Below, piece after piece: positions 32,741 through 44,549 of a DNA stretch of 64,000 bases; position 1 is the first letter of the stretch; the number at the start of each line of letters is the position of its first letter. The translations under genes and the position numbers were made by a program. This stretch comes from Glandiceps talaboti (taxonomy: Eukaryota > Hemichordata > Enteropneusta > Spengelidae). The notes under the pieces were generated by a model. That model was not told the origin of the DNA, did not search any database, and saw only the letters and a program-made list of their open reading frames with translations. The stretch lies in NCBI RefSeq assembly GCF_964340395.1, contig NC_135557.1, positions 4,978,716 to 5,042,715 on the forward strand, written 5' to 3'.

Positions 32741-32906
32741 GTAAGATGTGTGGTGTATGATGCCATGGCAGAAGAGAAACTGAGTAAGATGTTTGTTGTA
32801 TGATGCTATGGCAGAAGAGAAGCTGAGTAAGATGTGTGTTGTATGATGCTATGGCAGAAGAGAAGCTGAGTGAGATGTGTGTTGTATGATGCTATGGCAG
32901 AGAAGA
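32741..32906. repeat. ~44-bp minisatellite, four units
   Basis: Unit GCTGAGTAAGATGTGTGTTG plus TATGATGCTATGGCAGAAGAGAA, four copies with few changes, ending at an (AAT)n tract. Confidence 0.9.
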
Positions 32907-33000
32907 AATAATAATAATAATAATGTTCGGTTCTTATATAGCGCTTTCCCACACCGTGCTCAAAGCGCTTTACAATTTATTACCCCTGGCTCGGATCAGA
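32907..33000 (-). mobile_element. LINE 3' end fragment with (AAT)n tail
   Basis: (AATA/AAT)n at 32,907-32,922 is followed by TTATATAGCGCTTTCCCACA and CAAAGCGCTTTACA, an imperfect hairpin. The same layout, (AAT)n then TTTATAAAGCGTCAATATCC and CAAAGACGCT, ends the LINE at 41,858. I read it as the 3' UTR of a related CR1/Rex-type LINE on the minus strand. Confidence 0.55.
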
Positions 33001-33113
33001 AATCTATTGGTGGTTACATGATATCTGGGAGAGAAATCAAATCATGGGTGAAGTCTTCCATCAAGATAGTTGAGATACATCGAAAAGTTATTTCACGTAT
33101 TAAAAGTGAAGGT

Positions 33114-33268
33114 TTATGAAGGATAAACGGGATTATGATCTGAGAATCCAGTGAAATCGATGAAAGTATTATTAATATGTATTGGAGAATTAGTTATAAT
33201 TAGATCCAGTGTGTGTCCTTTAGTGTGATTTGATTCATGTACCCATTGTGTCATATTATATGTGACAC
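33114..33268 (-). pseudogene. LINE endonuclease fragment
   Basis: The minus frame contains WVHESNHTKGHTLDLIITNS and DFTGFSDHNPVYPS, the GHTLDLIIT...SDHNPV signature near the end of apurinic-type endonuclease domains of CR1/L2-like LINEs. It ends at the Polinton B terminus, so Polinton B lies directly against this fragment. No matching endonuclease N-terminal part is seen beyond 57,970. Confidence 0.65.
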
Positions 33269-33269
33269 C

Positions 33270-33395
33270 AGTTGTATATAAAATAGGAGTTTTGGACCAC
33301 TTCACCTTTTTTACTTAAAATAAATGGCTTAATCTATATAAAATTTATGTAAACACCAAAAATACACTGTAATTTTACCGTTATTCAATGTCGTT
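33270..33395 (+). repeat. Polinton copy B left terminal repeat
   Basis: Reverse complement of the copy A end (9,290-9,407) and of the copy B right end (57,856-57,970), with shared blocks CACCTTTTTTACTTAAAATA and ATGTAAACACCAAAAATACA. About 16 bases (AACCCCCATTTTT region) are deleted here. Similarity to copy A alone continues to about 33,600, with two GACCTGTGTGACCTTTAT repeats at 33,541-33,577. Confidence 0.88.
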
Positions 33396-33622
33396 CCACT
33401 GTGGAAGGGTTTTTGAACCGTGTTACCAATGGCAGTGCAGCCGATCGAGTGTAAACAGTCTATTAATACACCAGCCCATTGTCTAATTGAACGACACCGA
33501 TGCCGTCATTGTGTGTGGTTTTTACGTCGTCGACATTCTTGACCTGTGTGACCTTTATGACCTGTGTGACCTTTGATATGCTCAATTAGACAAATGGTAT
33601 TGTTACTAGCATATACATTACG

Positions 33623-33997
33623 ATGCGAAAGAATTGTACTACTTGAGGTAGGTCGGTGCCAGAATTCAAATATGACAAATGTAACAAATGTTTTAGACAT
33701 AAACATAATTTTATCAAACACACAAATATAAAAGATTCTTGCGAGAATAATAAACAAGAATTCCCTGATGCTTGTCAAACATGTGGTCGTGTTTTTCCTG
33801 AGTTTACATGTGAAAAATGTGGGTTTGCATATAAATATGAGTGTCATTTAAAGATACATTTTAACAGAAGTACACCTTGCGTTAAACAACCTAAGAGATA
33901 TTTTTGTGATTGTGGTTCAGAATTAGGTAGTTATTCTACGTTATATATACATAAAATGAAAAGTTGTAAGTTAAACAAATTTCAATTGAACAAATAA
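33623..33997 (+). pseudogene. Polinton zinc-finger protein, one in-frame stop
   Basis: A frame of 125 codons from ATG 33,623 (MRKNCTT) is broken only by TGA at 33,644-46, where copy A has TGT (Cys). A downstream region of about 113 residues is open: a first finger (KYDKCNKCFRHKHNFIKHTN, with one Cys changed to Tyr), CQTCGRVFPEFTCEKCGFAY, HLKIHFNRSTPC and a C-terminal FCDCGSELGSYSTLYIHK. Unlike copy A there is no frameshift in the middle. It lies between the terminus and the polymerase. Confidence 0.78.
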
Positions 33998-34034
33998 ATA
34001 TTATTGTAAATAAATAATTTTTTATTCATATAAT

Positions 34035-37000
34035 ATGGTTAAGATTATGAACCCACTCACTAACCGAATGATAACAGTTGGTGGTCGTGTGTATAATAAT
34101 CTTATACGGAATGGTGAACTATAACCTATTCTTAATACCACACCATCAAAACAACGAAGTGAAGATAATATTTTAGATTGGCCGGTACCTAGTGGTCTCC
34201 CTCCACCATTAACAGAAGAATATATCATGAATCCTATCACCAAACGTATGATTAAAATAGGTAATGATACATATCGAACTCTTATTAACAGAGGTTACCG
34301 ACATGTAGGTGGTGTCATAATGTTACCCAGATATCATGAACTTGAGAGAGCTTTTAAAGGATACGTGAAATCATATGAAATTGATATTACCGAGAATGAA
34401 CCACATACACAATAAACTGAAAATAAATTGTTAATTAAGAAAATCTTAGAACAAAATTTACGAAATAAAAGCGATATTAACCTTAAAGATAAAATTTGTT
34501 AAAAGTGGTAAAGATATGGAAGAAACAACAAGTGATGGTTATTTTAATAGTAGTCCTTTACAAATTATAAATACTGACCAAATAGAAGAACAAATGAGTG
34601 AAAGTTTCGAAAGAATTATTGAACATATCGCTAAATGGTTACGTGAAGGATCTGGTTGGCAAATAAAAACACTTCTTAATTTTTATGTAAATATCTTTAC
34701 AAGGTAGCTCATATATCAAATTACCAAAAGAGTTACAACATCCAAAGAAAGGTCTCATTAATATACAAAATAATGACAATGAATGTTTTAGATGGTGTCA
34801 TTTAGCATATAAGTTTCCAGTTGAAATTCATAAAAATCGACCATCTAGATACAGTCAACACATCGTTGATCTAGATTACAAAGGAATAACATTCCCGGTT
34901 ACAACAAAACAAATACCAAAAATTGAAAACCAAAATAATATATCTATTTCTGTATTTGGTTATAAAAATAAAAAAGCATATCCAATTTATGTTAGTAAAC
35001 AAACTTGTGAAGATCACCTTGACTTACTACTAATAACTCGTGGTGATAAACAACATTATGTTTGGATCAAAAATTTTAATTGATTCATGCATGGTATAAC
35101 AAATTATAACGGAAGAAAACATTTCTGTAAATATTGTTTACAACACTTTACAACCGCAGAGATTTTAAATCAGCACATTCCTGTTTGTTTCGAAATAAAT
35201 GGTACACAAGCTATACGAATACCAACTGAGGAGAACAAGTGGTTATCATTTAAAAATTACTCATAACAATTAAATGCACCATTTGTTATACGCAGATTTC
35301 GAATCTATAACTCGAAAAGTGAATACCTGTCATCCTAATGAAAACACAATATTCACACATCATTACCAAAAGCATGAAGTATGTAGTTTTGGATATAAAT
35401 TAGTCTGTTGTTACGATGACACATTCAGTAAAAAAAGGGTTATTTACAGAGGACCAAATGCATCTAAGAAATTTATGGAAATGATGTTATCGGAAGTTGA
35501 CTATTGTAATAATATTAAACAGCAACATTTTAATAAACCTTTGTGTATGAGTAACGCAATGTCATATTTGTGAAAAATCATACGAAAAAGATGACATACC
35601 AGTTCGCGATCATTGTCATATTACTGGTAAATACCGTGGTTCAGCACATGTAAAATGTAATATCTATTTTCAAGTTACTAAAAAAATACCTGTCATATTC
35701 CACAATTTAAAAGGATATGACAGTCATTTTATTATTCAAACCCTTGAAAATTTTAAGGGACAAAAAATTAACATTATCCCACATTCTATGGAAAAGTTCA
35801 TGGCTATAATGATTGGTACTCATTTAGTCTTCATAGATAGTTTAAAGTTCTTGAATGTTTCATTAGAAAAACTCGTAGGTAACACAAGTGATTTCAAATA
35901 CACAAAACAAGAATTCCCTGACAGCCTAAAATTATTAACAACATGTAATGTATATTATAACCTCGATCCTTGTCATTATTTCAGTGCTCCTGGGTTATCC
36001 TGGGATGCGTGTCTAAATATGAGAATTTTAACCTCGAATTATTAACGGATATAGACATTCATCTCTTCATAGAAAAAGGTCTTCATGGAGGTATTTCTTA
36101 TATATCCGCTGGTCATGCAAAGGCAAACAATCCATACATGAAAGATTATGACCCAACCCAGGAAACAAAGTACATCATGTATTTAGATGCTAATAATCTC
36201 TATGGTTGGGCAATGACACAATCTTTACCAACACATGGATTTAAATGGATTGATATAGATTCACTTAAGTAAGTACACCAATGAGAGCGACCATGGATTA
36301 ATCCTTGAAGTTGATCTTGAATATCCTAATGACCTCCATGATTATCCTTTAGCACCTGAGAGACTATGTATTACTGAAAACATGTTATCACCGCATAATA
36401 AAAAGATAGTGACTTATTTAATATCAAATGTGGAAATATAGAAAAATTAACTACAACTCTGAGACCAAAAAAGAAATATGTACTTCATTTTCAAAACTTA
36501 AAACAATATTTATCACTCGGCTTAAAAGTCAATAGAATTCACACAGCCATTGAATTCAACCAATCAAAATGGATGTTGCAGTATATTTTATTTAACACAG
36601 AAAAAAGAAAGAAAGCAGGAAATGCATTCAAATTAATGAATAATTCTGTCTTTGGACATACTATGATGAATGTATGTAAACACCGTAGTATAAAATTATG
36701 TTTAACAGAAAAACAAATCAAGAAATTAGTATCTAAACCAATCTAAATCTAAACCGAAAGTCTAGTAGCAGTAGAAAACAAAAAAGAACGATTAACCCTA
36801 AATCAACCCTTATATGTTGGAATGAGTATTCTTGATTTGTCTAAAACTTTAATGTATGACTTTCATTACAATTATATAAAAGAAAAATATGGGACACGAG
36901 CCAAATTATTATTCACAGATACAGATTCATTAATGTATGAAATTAAAACCAATGATTCTTATAAAGATTTCTACAAAGATAAAGACCTTTTTGATAATAG

Positions 37001-37366
37001 TGATTATTCATCAGAAAGTCCATATTACTTTGATTATAACAAAAAGTAATTGGTAAATTCAAACATGAGTGTGCAGGTAAACCAATCACCGAGTTCATCG
37101 GGTTGAGAAGTAAAATGTACTCTTACATAACAGAGTCTGCTTCCGCACGCAAAGCAAAAGGTATAAGAAAAGTTAGTTATAAAAAAGATTATTACTCACG
37201 AAGAATATAAGAAAATACTTTTTGAAAATTTACAATTGAAACATTCCATGAATACTATACGATTGATAAATCATCAGGTTGGTAGTTACAAAATCAATAA
37301 AACTTCTTTAAGTTGCTTCGTCGTAACACATTAGCATATGGTCACATTAATTTAAGTAAGCTTTAA
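34035..37366 (+). pseudogene. Polinton family B DNA polymerase, heavily decayed, Exo III deleted
   Basis: The start MVKIMNPLTNRMITVGGRVY is conserved with copy A, as is the second NPITKRMIKIGNDTYRTLI repeat. Stops and frameshifts are frequent (for example a TAA near 34,122, TAA near 34,413, breaks near 34,460, 34,700, 35,270, 35,560, 36,270 and 36,740). Exo I (YADFESI) and Exo II (FIDSLKFLNVSLEKL) remain, but about 83 codons that hold Exo III in copy A are missing at 35,940. Motif A YLDANNLYGWA, motif B FKLMNNSVFGHTMM and motif C FTDTDSLMYEI persist. It cannot be functional. It ends at TAA 37,364-66, four bases over the PX 3' end. Confidence 0.9.
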
Positions 37367-37998
37367 GTAAGCTCAAGTTGAAATGAAATTGGCCAACCAT
37401 TAAAATCTATTATTTCGTTATTTTGATTAGTTATCCAAATTCGAAGATTAGTTATATTCATTTTCTTGATGGGTACTGGAACATTCGCAGGAAATGAATA
37501 AGTGACAGCTTCTCCTATTTTACCCCGGTCCTGTATCGTTAAAATTTGCAAATAATTGGACCTTTTTCCCATTAATCTAATACATATTCAGTCACAGGAA
37601 GAAAATCTGCTTTATTTGGACTAATACTCGATGCAATATATTCTTTCTCTTTAAAACCAAGTATCTTCGCAAAATTCTTAGGTTTTGAAAAGTCTACTTT
37701 GACATTATCACCGAGTACCATCTGTGATTTTCCTGTTGGTAAAATTCTCTTAAAATTAATTACTTTCATTCTACCAATTGCTTGTGATAATGTTTCTACA
37801 TTGCAATTACCTGATTCTACTTTTTTAACTGACGTTTTTTTTATCAACAGTAAAAGCAATTTCATTGTTTTCTTTCGTAATATTATACCAGGAATTATAT
37901 AGTTTACATTCCTACAGTCGTATCTGTTTATAATCAGTCAGCGTTTCTGTGAAACTGATAGTAATATCATTAAATTTGTTGTTAATATATAACTTCAT
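37363..37998 (-). pseudogene. Polinton penton-like minor capsid protein (PX), frameshifted
   Basis: It begins MKLYINNKFNDITISFTETL at 37,998. Frameshifts near 37,910 and 37,580 split it into three frames. The conserved end NNEIIDFNGWPISFQLELT is intact. At the sites of the two copy A stops this copy has sense codons, so the lesions are independent. Convergent with the polymerase and divergent from the capsid cluster, as in copy A. Confidence 0.85.
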
Positions 37999-38004
37999 TG
38001 TTTT

Positions 38005-38006
<2 letters not shown>

Positions 38007-38085
<79 letters not shown>
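38007..38085. repeat. (TA)n tract between divergent Polinton clusters
   Basis: Same position as the copy A tract at 4,152-4,238: between the starts of PX (37,998, minus) and the next rightward gene (38,098, plus). Confidence 0.85.
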
Positions 38086-38091
<6 letters not shown>

Positions 38092-38097
38092 CATAAT

Positions 38098-38569
38098 ATG
38101 CCATCAATTTTTGGATTAGGTACGATAGCACTGCAAGGACATGCACTTAATGATCTCAAAGATGTTTACACATCGAATTTATCCGGACGACATAATAATA
38201 AAGATTTTATCTTTAGATGGAAAAATGAATCTAAATCAATTTAATTTAGAACCAGCAGCAGTTCCATCACATGAACATACCAACAATTTAGTAGACCTAA
38301 ATGATATAGATGAGACAATCGAAGAATATAAAGTATCAAAACATCATGTACCATTTGGTTTTGAGTATAGTAACAGAGATGCCAAGTTCTATACTTTTGA
38401 TTTACCACGAGACTTCATTGAATTGATTGACAAACCATTAACTACTATTGATCATGGTTTATCTGACCGAATTCCTTATGTGTTGGTTTATAATAACAAT
38501 AATAAGACATTTAGTTTAGCTGATATCAGTAATACAGTGAAAAAATGTCCTTGTATTAGACATGTATGA
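38098..38569 (+). pseudogene. Polinton first gene of the rightward cluster, frameshifted
   Basis: The start MPSIFGLGTIALQGHALNDL matches the N-terminus of the fused copy A ORF. After about 45 codons the first frame stops; an overlapping frame continues (FNLEPAAVPSHEHTNNLVDL and DRIPYVLVYNNNNKTFSLAD) to 38,569. I read this as one gene of about 150 residues with a frameshift near 38,225. The C-terminal part is acidic and Asn-rich, without a motif I recognise. It may be truncated by the insertion that follows. Confidence 0.55.
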
Positions 38570-41500
38570 GTTAGTGCTACCTGGTGTAACATAAATTGTA
38601 TAAAATTGGAAAGCTGTTTCCATGGAAACATATGGTAGAGTAAAAAATGTTGTGTTGGTTAAACACCTACATATCTGGAAAATAACATGATAAACCTAAT
38701 TATAACATAGTTTATTAGCATATTGACCGCCCTATCTTGAGTAATTTGTTATGCCGAGTTCAAAAATAGATATCATTTTAGGAACATCTGTTGCCATGGT
38801 AACCTAAATCACCATATTATGCAATATTAGGCAAAATTTATGTAAAATTCGATGAAAATTTTTTTTACAAACAAAATCCTTACTTTTGGCATATATGCAC
38901 TAATGCTATCCATTGTAAGACAGATTATCTAAAATTGGAGAGTGGCTTCCATGGAAACATAAAATACGCTTACTTTACAAATGCCATGTTTTAGTGAAAA
39001 AATTATATCTGACATACACCTACAAATGAATGGGTTTGCTATTAAAATACCAAATATTTTGTTACTCCAAGTCCTAATAAAATATGCAACTAGTCACAAA
39101 CTGAGTGGTTGTAAATGCTTAACATGTATGTCAGAAGATCTGTGCCGATTACAAGGTCTAATTACGATCCCAATTTTTTGAAGAGCCGGCCGGGCCAACT
39201 ACACTACAACATGTCACACGCAAGGAGGGTGCTACCATACGTCACGTGAACATAAACAAACCGGTGTGCGGGAATGTGTAGAAAATTGCAGGCCTTCGCT
39301 AGTTTTCTGTTAAATATTAAATGTATACACTGGCAACTGTTTGCAATAATGACAACATAACACAGCAATAAAGATATACTGTGTGAAATTACGATTTAAT
39401 ACAAATTACTCAGCTTTTAAATACAACCCCATCTTGACATATTCTTGTCCTTTTCAGTAACTGTTGTGCTGACATTTACAAACATGAACATGTACGTTAA
39501 CGAAGTCATCAGCTCTACATACCTTTTGCTAAGAACAAAATTCAACTTTCCTTTCTTGGCAGTGTAAATCATATACATATATGCATACGTAGTACATAGT
39601 CTTCAGTTGAATATATGACATAATCATGGGTAAGCAATTAATGTAACGACGTAGGTCCGGTTTGACAAGACATTGACACCCGATACCAAAACATCCAAAG
39701 TTGCGTTCAAGGAAACCGTTAGTTGCTTCATGATTGTTAAACACTGTCCGTTTACACAGAGGTTATTTCCACGCAAATATATAGCCATCACAAAATAATT
39801 GAATATTAGGTATCCTGTGCAACTCTGTAGGGTTGCACTCGTGCTGTATATGCTGCTGTTCGAAGCATACGACATGCAGTCCGACATAAACTCACGAGCA
39901 AATTCAAATATGGCCGGTCAGTCTTATCACAGTATCGTGTAGTCTTCAGGAAACGTCCACAATAACAATAAGCAAACATCAGTAAGCGTCTAAAAAAATA
40001 AACCACACTTGGTAGATTTTTTTTAGTGTATGTTCGTTGAATTTAGCAGTCAGTATCGCCAAAGGAGTCATCACAATACAGATTTTGAGTGAAATTTTGT
40101 TGTGGATTTCTCTCATTGATCCACATAATACTGTGGTCTGATTGTTGCATGATGGGAAAATTTGGACCGGCCGATGAGGGCAGCATTCGAATGACAAACT
40201 CCAGACGAAGTGAAATACCCTGCCAATTAAATGTAAAATTACTGAATTCATAGTCATGTGTTTCAGTGGATGTATTCAATCACAAATACGATTATTTTCC
40301 ATCTGTCAGGCCAACTGTACAAGTATAAAGTTGAATTCAGTGTCTTGTGATCATGTATCGTGTAACCCAAATATTCAAATTGCAACAATGTTACATGTAT
40401 ATACAAGTTGTATAAAAATTACCTACATTGTCTCCCCATGAAAAAAGTATCCATGGTAACATTTCTACACGGTTCAGTGAGGTGGGTCTATTTCTATTTT
40501 TGTACCCCAAATCAACATTGCAGTGATTGCTGCAGTTCCAAAATGCCTCTAGCTAGAGGTGCTGGAAGGTTCAGTGGATGAACAGGTACTTGTGGTAGCA
40601 TATTAATGAGTTCTATTTGATGAGTAGTTCGTTCCTGGTTTTTAAAAAATTATATTTACATCTCTCTGAACGTCTAAAATACACTTTTTTTCAGAAGTAA
40701 TATTTGAAAAGATTAACATAAAAAAGGAGATGTCCGTTCAAACCAAGTCACCCTACACCATGTACCAAACACTAAAACAGTAAGTTCATCATGTCGCCCT
40801 AGTACTAGTAGTACGGACATAGCACGGATCGTTAATGTGAGAATCAGATGTGTGGTTATATGACTCGTATGATGTGCGTCCTGTTTCGAGGTCAAAATGG
40901 TGCATGCTAATCCCGTTGAATGCAGAAGTGAGCAAAATGTAAGCTAAAAAATCAAATCTGTCGATAAAAAGTATCCATAGGGAAAGTACTGTCCTCTATT
41001 GAATATGGAGTTTCTGTGGTGTAGAAAATATCGTTTTTTCTCATATTTTGCATTGCTAGGAAACGTGTCCTCCCCGCTTGTGCTGTTAGTTACAAGTCGC
41101 TTACAGTGGTAATCTTGCAGGGGGTCAGTTCAGTGGCCATGGAAAGTACGAGTGCATGCACAGATTTCTTGGTGCACGACACCATCGCCGAGTTAGCATC
41201 TTATCCTTCCTTGAGAAAAAGTATAAACGCCAGACTCTCAAAATTACGGCCAGACTTTTAATAAAACTGAAGGTGTTTTTGCCAATAAATGACAGCTTGA
41301 TTTTAGAGGGACGAAAATAACTCTTTCGTTTTGGTTTTGGAAAAGAGATGAACACGTATTTTAATTGATGAAAATGAAGTATATCTATGTGTTATTATGG
41401 TGAGAATGTTTATATTTTCTTGCTCTATTGTTGTACACTAACTTTTGACAATCGCTTTAGTCATATACATCCGAAGAGCTTACTTTTGTCCAACCCTATG

Positions 41501-41855
41501 TAGACAATAGATGAACCATTGTACAACTATGCGCATAACTTTGCGCAGTGGATTTGTCAAGCGTCTGGACAAACTCAGGTCAGGCATCAGCCCCCCCCCC
41601 CTACACACACAAACAAACACACACACACACACATACACACACACACACACACTCACATACTTTTTTAAAAATATTTCATGTTTTCTGTTTATTATTCATT
41701 TTGAGCTTTTGAGCTTTATAAAGGAAAAATGTCCACATCTTATGATCCCTTTAAAATAAATATATTCTATAAGCTCACACGGATATATTTTATTGAAAGT
41801 ACCATTCCTCTAAAAAAAAAAAATTTGTGCAGACATTTTTATTATTATGTAACTT

Positions 41856-41857
<2 letters not shown>
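38570..41857. mobile_element. Unidentified DNA inserted in Polinton B
   Basis: No Polinton-like coding is seen, and copy A lacks the region. Two related blocks with GGAAAGCTGTTTCCATGGAA (38,607) and GGAGAGTGGCTTCCATGGAA (38,936) lie about 330 bases apart, suggesting repeat DNA. Minus frames at 39,806-40,279 (for example FNWQGISLRLEFVIRMLPSS) look somewhat protein-like but match nothing I know. A (CA)n tract lies at 41,603-41,653. Inserted status is inferred from context and length; I could not find its terminal repeats. Confidence 0.5.
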
Positions 41858-41896
<39 letters not shown>

Positions 41897-43318
41897 TTAT
41901 TTATAAAGCGTCAATATCCACAAAAATGTGATCAAAGACGCTGAAAGCAAATCATACAATACAAATATCAGTTAAAAGACAGTTTTAAAAAGTAAAGTTT
42001 TAACATTTGATTTAAAAGCAGATAAGTTAGGTGACTGACGGATGTTGAGTGGGAGATTTTTCCAGAGAGTGGGAGCAGCAACACTAAAAGCACGATCACC
42101 ATATGTCTTAGTACGTGATCGAATGGGGCAGAGTTTGAACTGATCAGCTGACCTTAAATTACGACGTGGAACATATAGTTCTATCATGTCAGAAAGATAA
42201 ATTGGTCCAAGCCTATAAATGGATTTAAAAATAAGAACTACAATCTTAAAAACATTACGTTCAGAAACAGGTAACCAATGCAACTGATATAAAATCGGAG
42301 TGATGTGAAAGGTGATTTTGGAACGAGTTACAATTCTAGCAGCAATATTTTGAATACGTTGAATACGGTTGATTAGGTACTTCGGAAGCCCAAATAAAAG
42401 TGAATTACACGAATCTATTCGAGATGTAATGAATGCATGAACTAATTGCTCAAAAGCAGGTTGAGATAAATATTTGCGGATAAGCGCAATACGACGCAAA
42501 TGAAAAGTGGCAGAATGGCTGATCTGTCCAATATGCGACTTCATTGTCAGACAAGAGTCAAGGATCACTCCAAGGCTCTTGGCCTGACAATGGACGGGAA
42601 TCAGAGCATCGCCAACACGAATTTCTGTAATTGCTCTAGTGGACAGATCACCCGAAATAGCAGAACAAATAACAAATTCAGTCCTATCAGCATTCAGACA
42701 CAAGAAATTTTCAGACATCCAAGACCTGACATCAGAAATACAAAGTTCAAGATTAGAAACCATTCTAGCTTCATTATCTATAGTAAAAGACATATAATGT
42801 GAAGAGTCATCTGCATAAAAAATATAGAGACATCCATGACTTGAAACTAATTCACCTAATGGAGAAGTGTACATATTAAAAAGTATAGGTCCTAGAACCG
42901 ATCCCTGTGGTACCCCAGTGTCAAGCGGATAGAATTGTGACTCGGTGGAATTCACAAGTACACACTGACTGCGATTGGAGAGGTAGGACTGAAATCACAT
43001 GGGGACACTATCTGAAAGACCAAAACGGTCTCTTAAGTGATTCAGTAAAATAGAATGGTTCAGTGTCAAATGCTGCGAAAAGATCAAGCAATACCAAGAA
43101 GACGTCCCTTTTCTCATCAAGAGAGAGCAAGATGTCATTTGTTACTTTAAGGAGAGTAGTCTCTGTACTATGTCCTGGTTTGTACGCAGATTGCAATGGC
43201 TCGTCCAGTGAATGGTTAACAATGTGGGAAGTCAGCCTCCTGGCAACAATACGTTCTAAAGTCTTCGACAAAAACGGCAAGTTGGATACAGGGCGGTAAT
43301 TTTTAAGAACTTCTTGAT
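41858..43318 (-). mobile_element. 5'-truncated CR1/Rex-type LINE
   Basis: Reads right to left: reverse transcriptase from LKNYRPVSNLPFLSKTLERI (near 43,310) to the C-terminus at 41,972, a short 3' UTR with hairpin TTTATAAAGCG...CGCTGAAAG, and an (ATT)n tail at about 41,858-41,896. The upstream endonuclease half is missing, a usual result of incomplete reverse transcription. Confidence 0.85.
41972..43310 (-). pseudogene. LINE reverse transcriptase fragment
   Basis: Contains the RT block NYRPVSNLPFL, YKPGHSTETTLLKVTNDI, PLDTGVPQGSVLGPILFNMY and the catalytic FYADD box (IFYADDSSHY, near 42,810). A C-terminal region follows with LHWLPVSERNVFKIVVLIFK and APTLWKNLPLNIRQSPNLSA, typical of CR1/L2/Rex-like LINEs. 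The C-terminal 328 codons (42,955-41,972) are open; frameshifts near 43,000-43,060 separate the N-terminal part. The residual LINE protein is truncated and inactive. Confidence 0.88.
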
Positions 43319-43396
43319 TTTATGATACGCAGTTTAATGAACTTGGTTTGAAACCTATTATGAGGCTAAATTAAAATTGATACTGCTAGTGATGCG

Positions 43397-43723
43397 ATGA
43401 CGAACAATATAAAGAAAGTAACCAGTGGTATCATTATTATTAAATGTATTAAATTAAATACTGAGGGTGAATATGATACTCTTTTGGATGGATTTTCAAT
43501 AGCATGTGACCAATGTACATTATTAACTATTGAAATTAATATTGAGAACGGAAATATTAATGTTACCTTTACAGAAAATATTAAAGCTCCTGCTCCTGCT
43601 CCTGCTCCTGCTGCTAATGCTCCTGGTCCTATTTCTATAGGTTTTGTTTTGGGAGGTGGAACAGTTACAAAACGGGAAATACGGGACAGAAATGAAGTGT
43701 TATATGCAATAAAAAAGGGTTAA
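43397..43723 (+). CDS. Polinton B small ORF with Ala-Pro repeat
   Basis: An open frame of 108 residues from ATG 43,397. The N-terminal 60 residues are beta-rich and acidic (TLLDGFSIACDQCTLLTIEI, NGNINVTF). Four Ala-Pro repeats (KAPAPAPAPAANAPGP) form a linker, followed by a glycine-rich SIGFVLGGGTVTKREIRDRN. The layout suggests a small structural or fibre-like protein, but I recognise no family. It lies just right of the truncated LINE and is absent from copy A because of its deletion. Confidence 0.5.
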   Translation: MTNNIKKVTSGIIIIKCIKLNTEGEYDTLLDGFSIACDQCTLLTIEINIENGNINVTFTENIKAPAPAPAPAANAPGPISIGFVLGGGTVTKREIRDRNEVLYAIKKG

Positions 43724-43867
43724 ATTTTCTAGATATTAAAACAATAACTTTGAAACGTATGATTCTTATAGATTTTAAAGTTTTATTTTAATATTGACGC
43801 CATACTTGGATGCGTCTATTTAAACAAATATATTTTTCTATAGTATATACACAAATGAATAAAAAAA

Positions 43868-44020
43868 ATGCAAAGTCAAACAAAATACCAAAGTTATCCA
43901 ACACAGGAACAAAGGGAACTGAGTTATGAGCAAAGTTGTATTCCTCCTCCAAAACCTGTAACAACAGAAGAAATTGCAATACTTGAATTAGACCGTAAAA
44001 AATTATTAGGCTATTTATAA
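43868..44020 (+). CDS. Polinton B small Gln/Pro-rich ORF
   Basis: A 50-residue frame starts at ATG 43,868 (MQSQTKYQSYPTQEQRELSY) and ends LDRKKLLGYL. It is polar, then Pro-rich (IPPPKPVTTEE), then a short helix. The next segment in another frame follows at once, so the two may once have been a single gene now frameshifted. Confidence 0.4.
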   Translation: MQSQTKYQSYPTQEQRELSYEQSCIPPPKPVTTEEIAILELDRKKLLGYL

Positions 44021-44358
44021 ATGAATATTCTCATATAATAAACAAGAATAAAGTAACTTTTGATAGTGATAGAAATTCTTACTTTTTAGATCCAGGAACT
44101 TATCACATTCAACATTTTGTAGACTCCGGTCATTTTAATAGTAACGAGACCACTACAGTTAATTTTAATATAAATTTTGATGATAAAACTAAAATATCTC
44201 ATTCGACACTCGTTATAAACAAGAAAATTTTATCACCATCTGTGTCTCGATTAATTCATATTGAAAAAAGGGTTAAAGTCAATATTGGTGCTGTTGTCTT
44301 TATTCGTACTTATAGAAGAATAACTTTTCATTCCACTTTTAATTATCAAACATTATAA
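44021..44358 (+). pseudogene. Polinton B beta-rich segment without start
   Basis: An open stretch of about 100 codons ends at TAA 44,356-58. It reads SYFLDPGTYHIQHFVDSGHF, then TTTVNFNINFDDKTKISHST and VKVNIGAVVFIRTYRRITFH. The alternating hydrophobic pattern suggests beta strands. There is no in-frame ATG at its start; it overlaps the end of the preceding small ORF in a different frame. Probably the C-terminal part of a frameshifted gene. Confidence 0.45.
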
Positions 44359-44433
44359 TAAAAATATATATACATATATAAATGATACACCAGTTGTCCG
44401 TCATGATGATTCGTGATCGATTTAATTATCAAA

Positions 44434-44435
<2 letters not shown>

Positions 44436-44520
<85 letters not shown>
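44436..44520. repeat. (TA)n tract upstream of a Polinton B gene
   Basis: About 84 bases of TA directly before the gene at 44,550. A third (TA)n expansion within Polinton B upstream of a gene start. Confidence 0.9.
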
Positions 44521-44523
<3 letters not shown>

Positions 44524-44549
44524 GTATACAGAGAACACTTACGGACATC

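Noticed and set aside
39529-40279. Host gene exons on the minus strand
   Set aside because: Overlapping short frames without motif or clear splice structure inside inserted DNA; kept only as part of the unidentified insertion.
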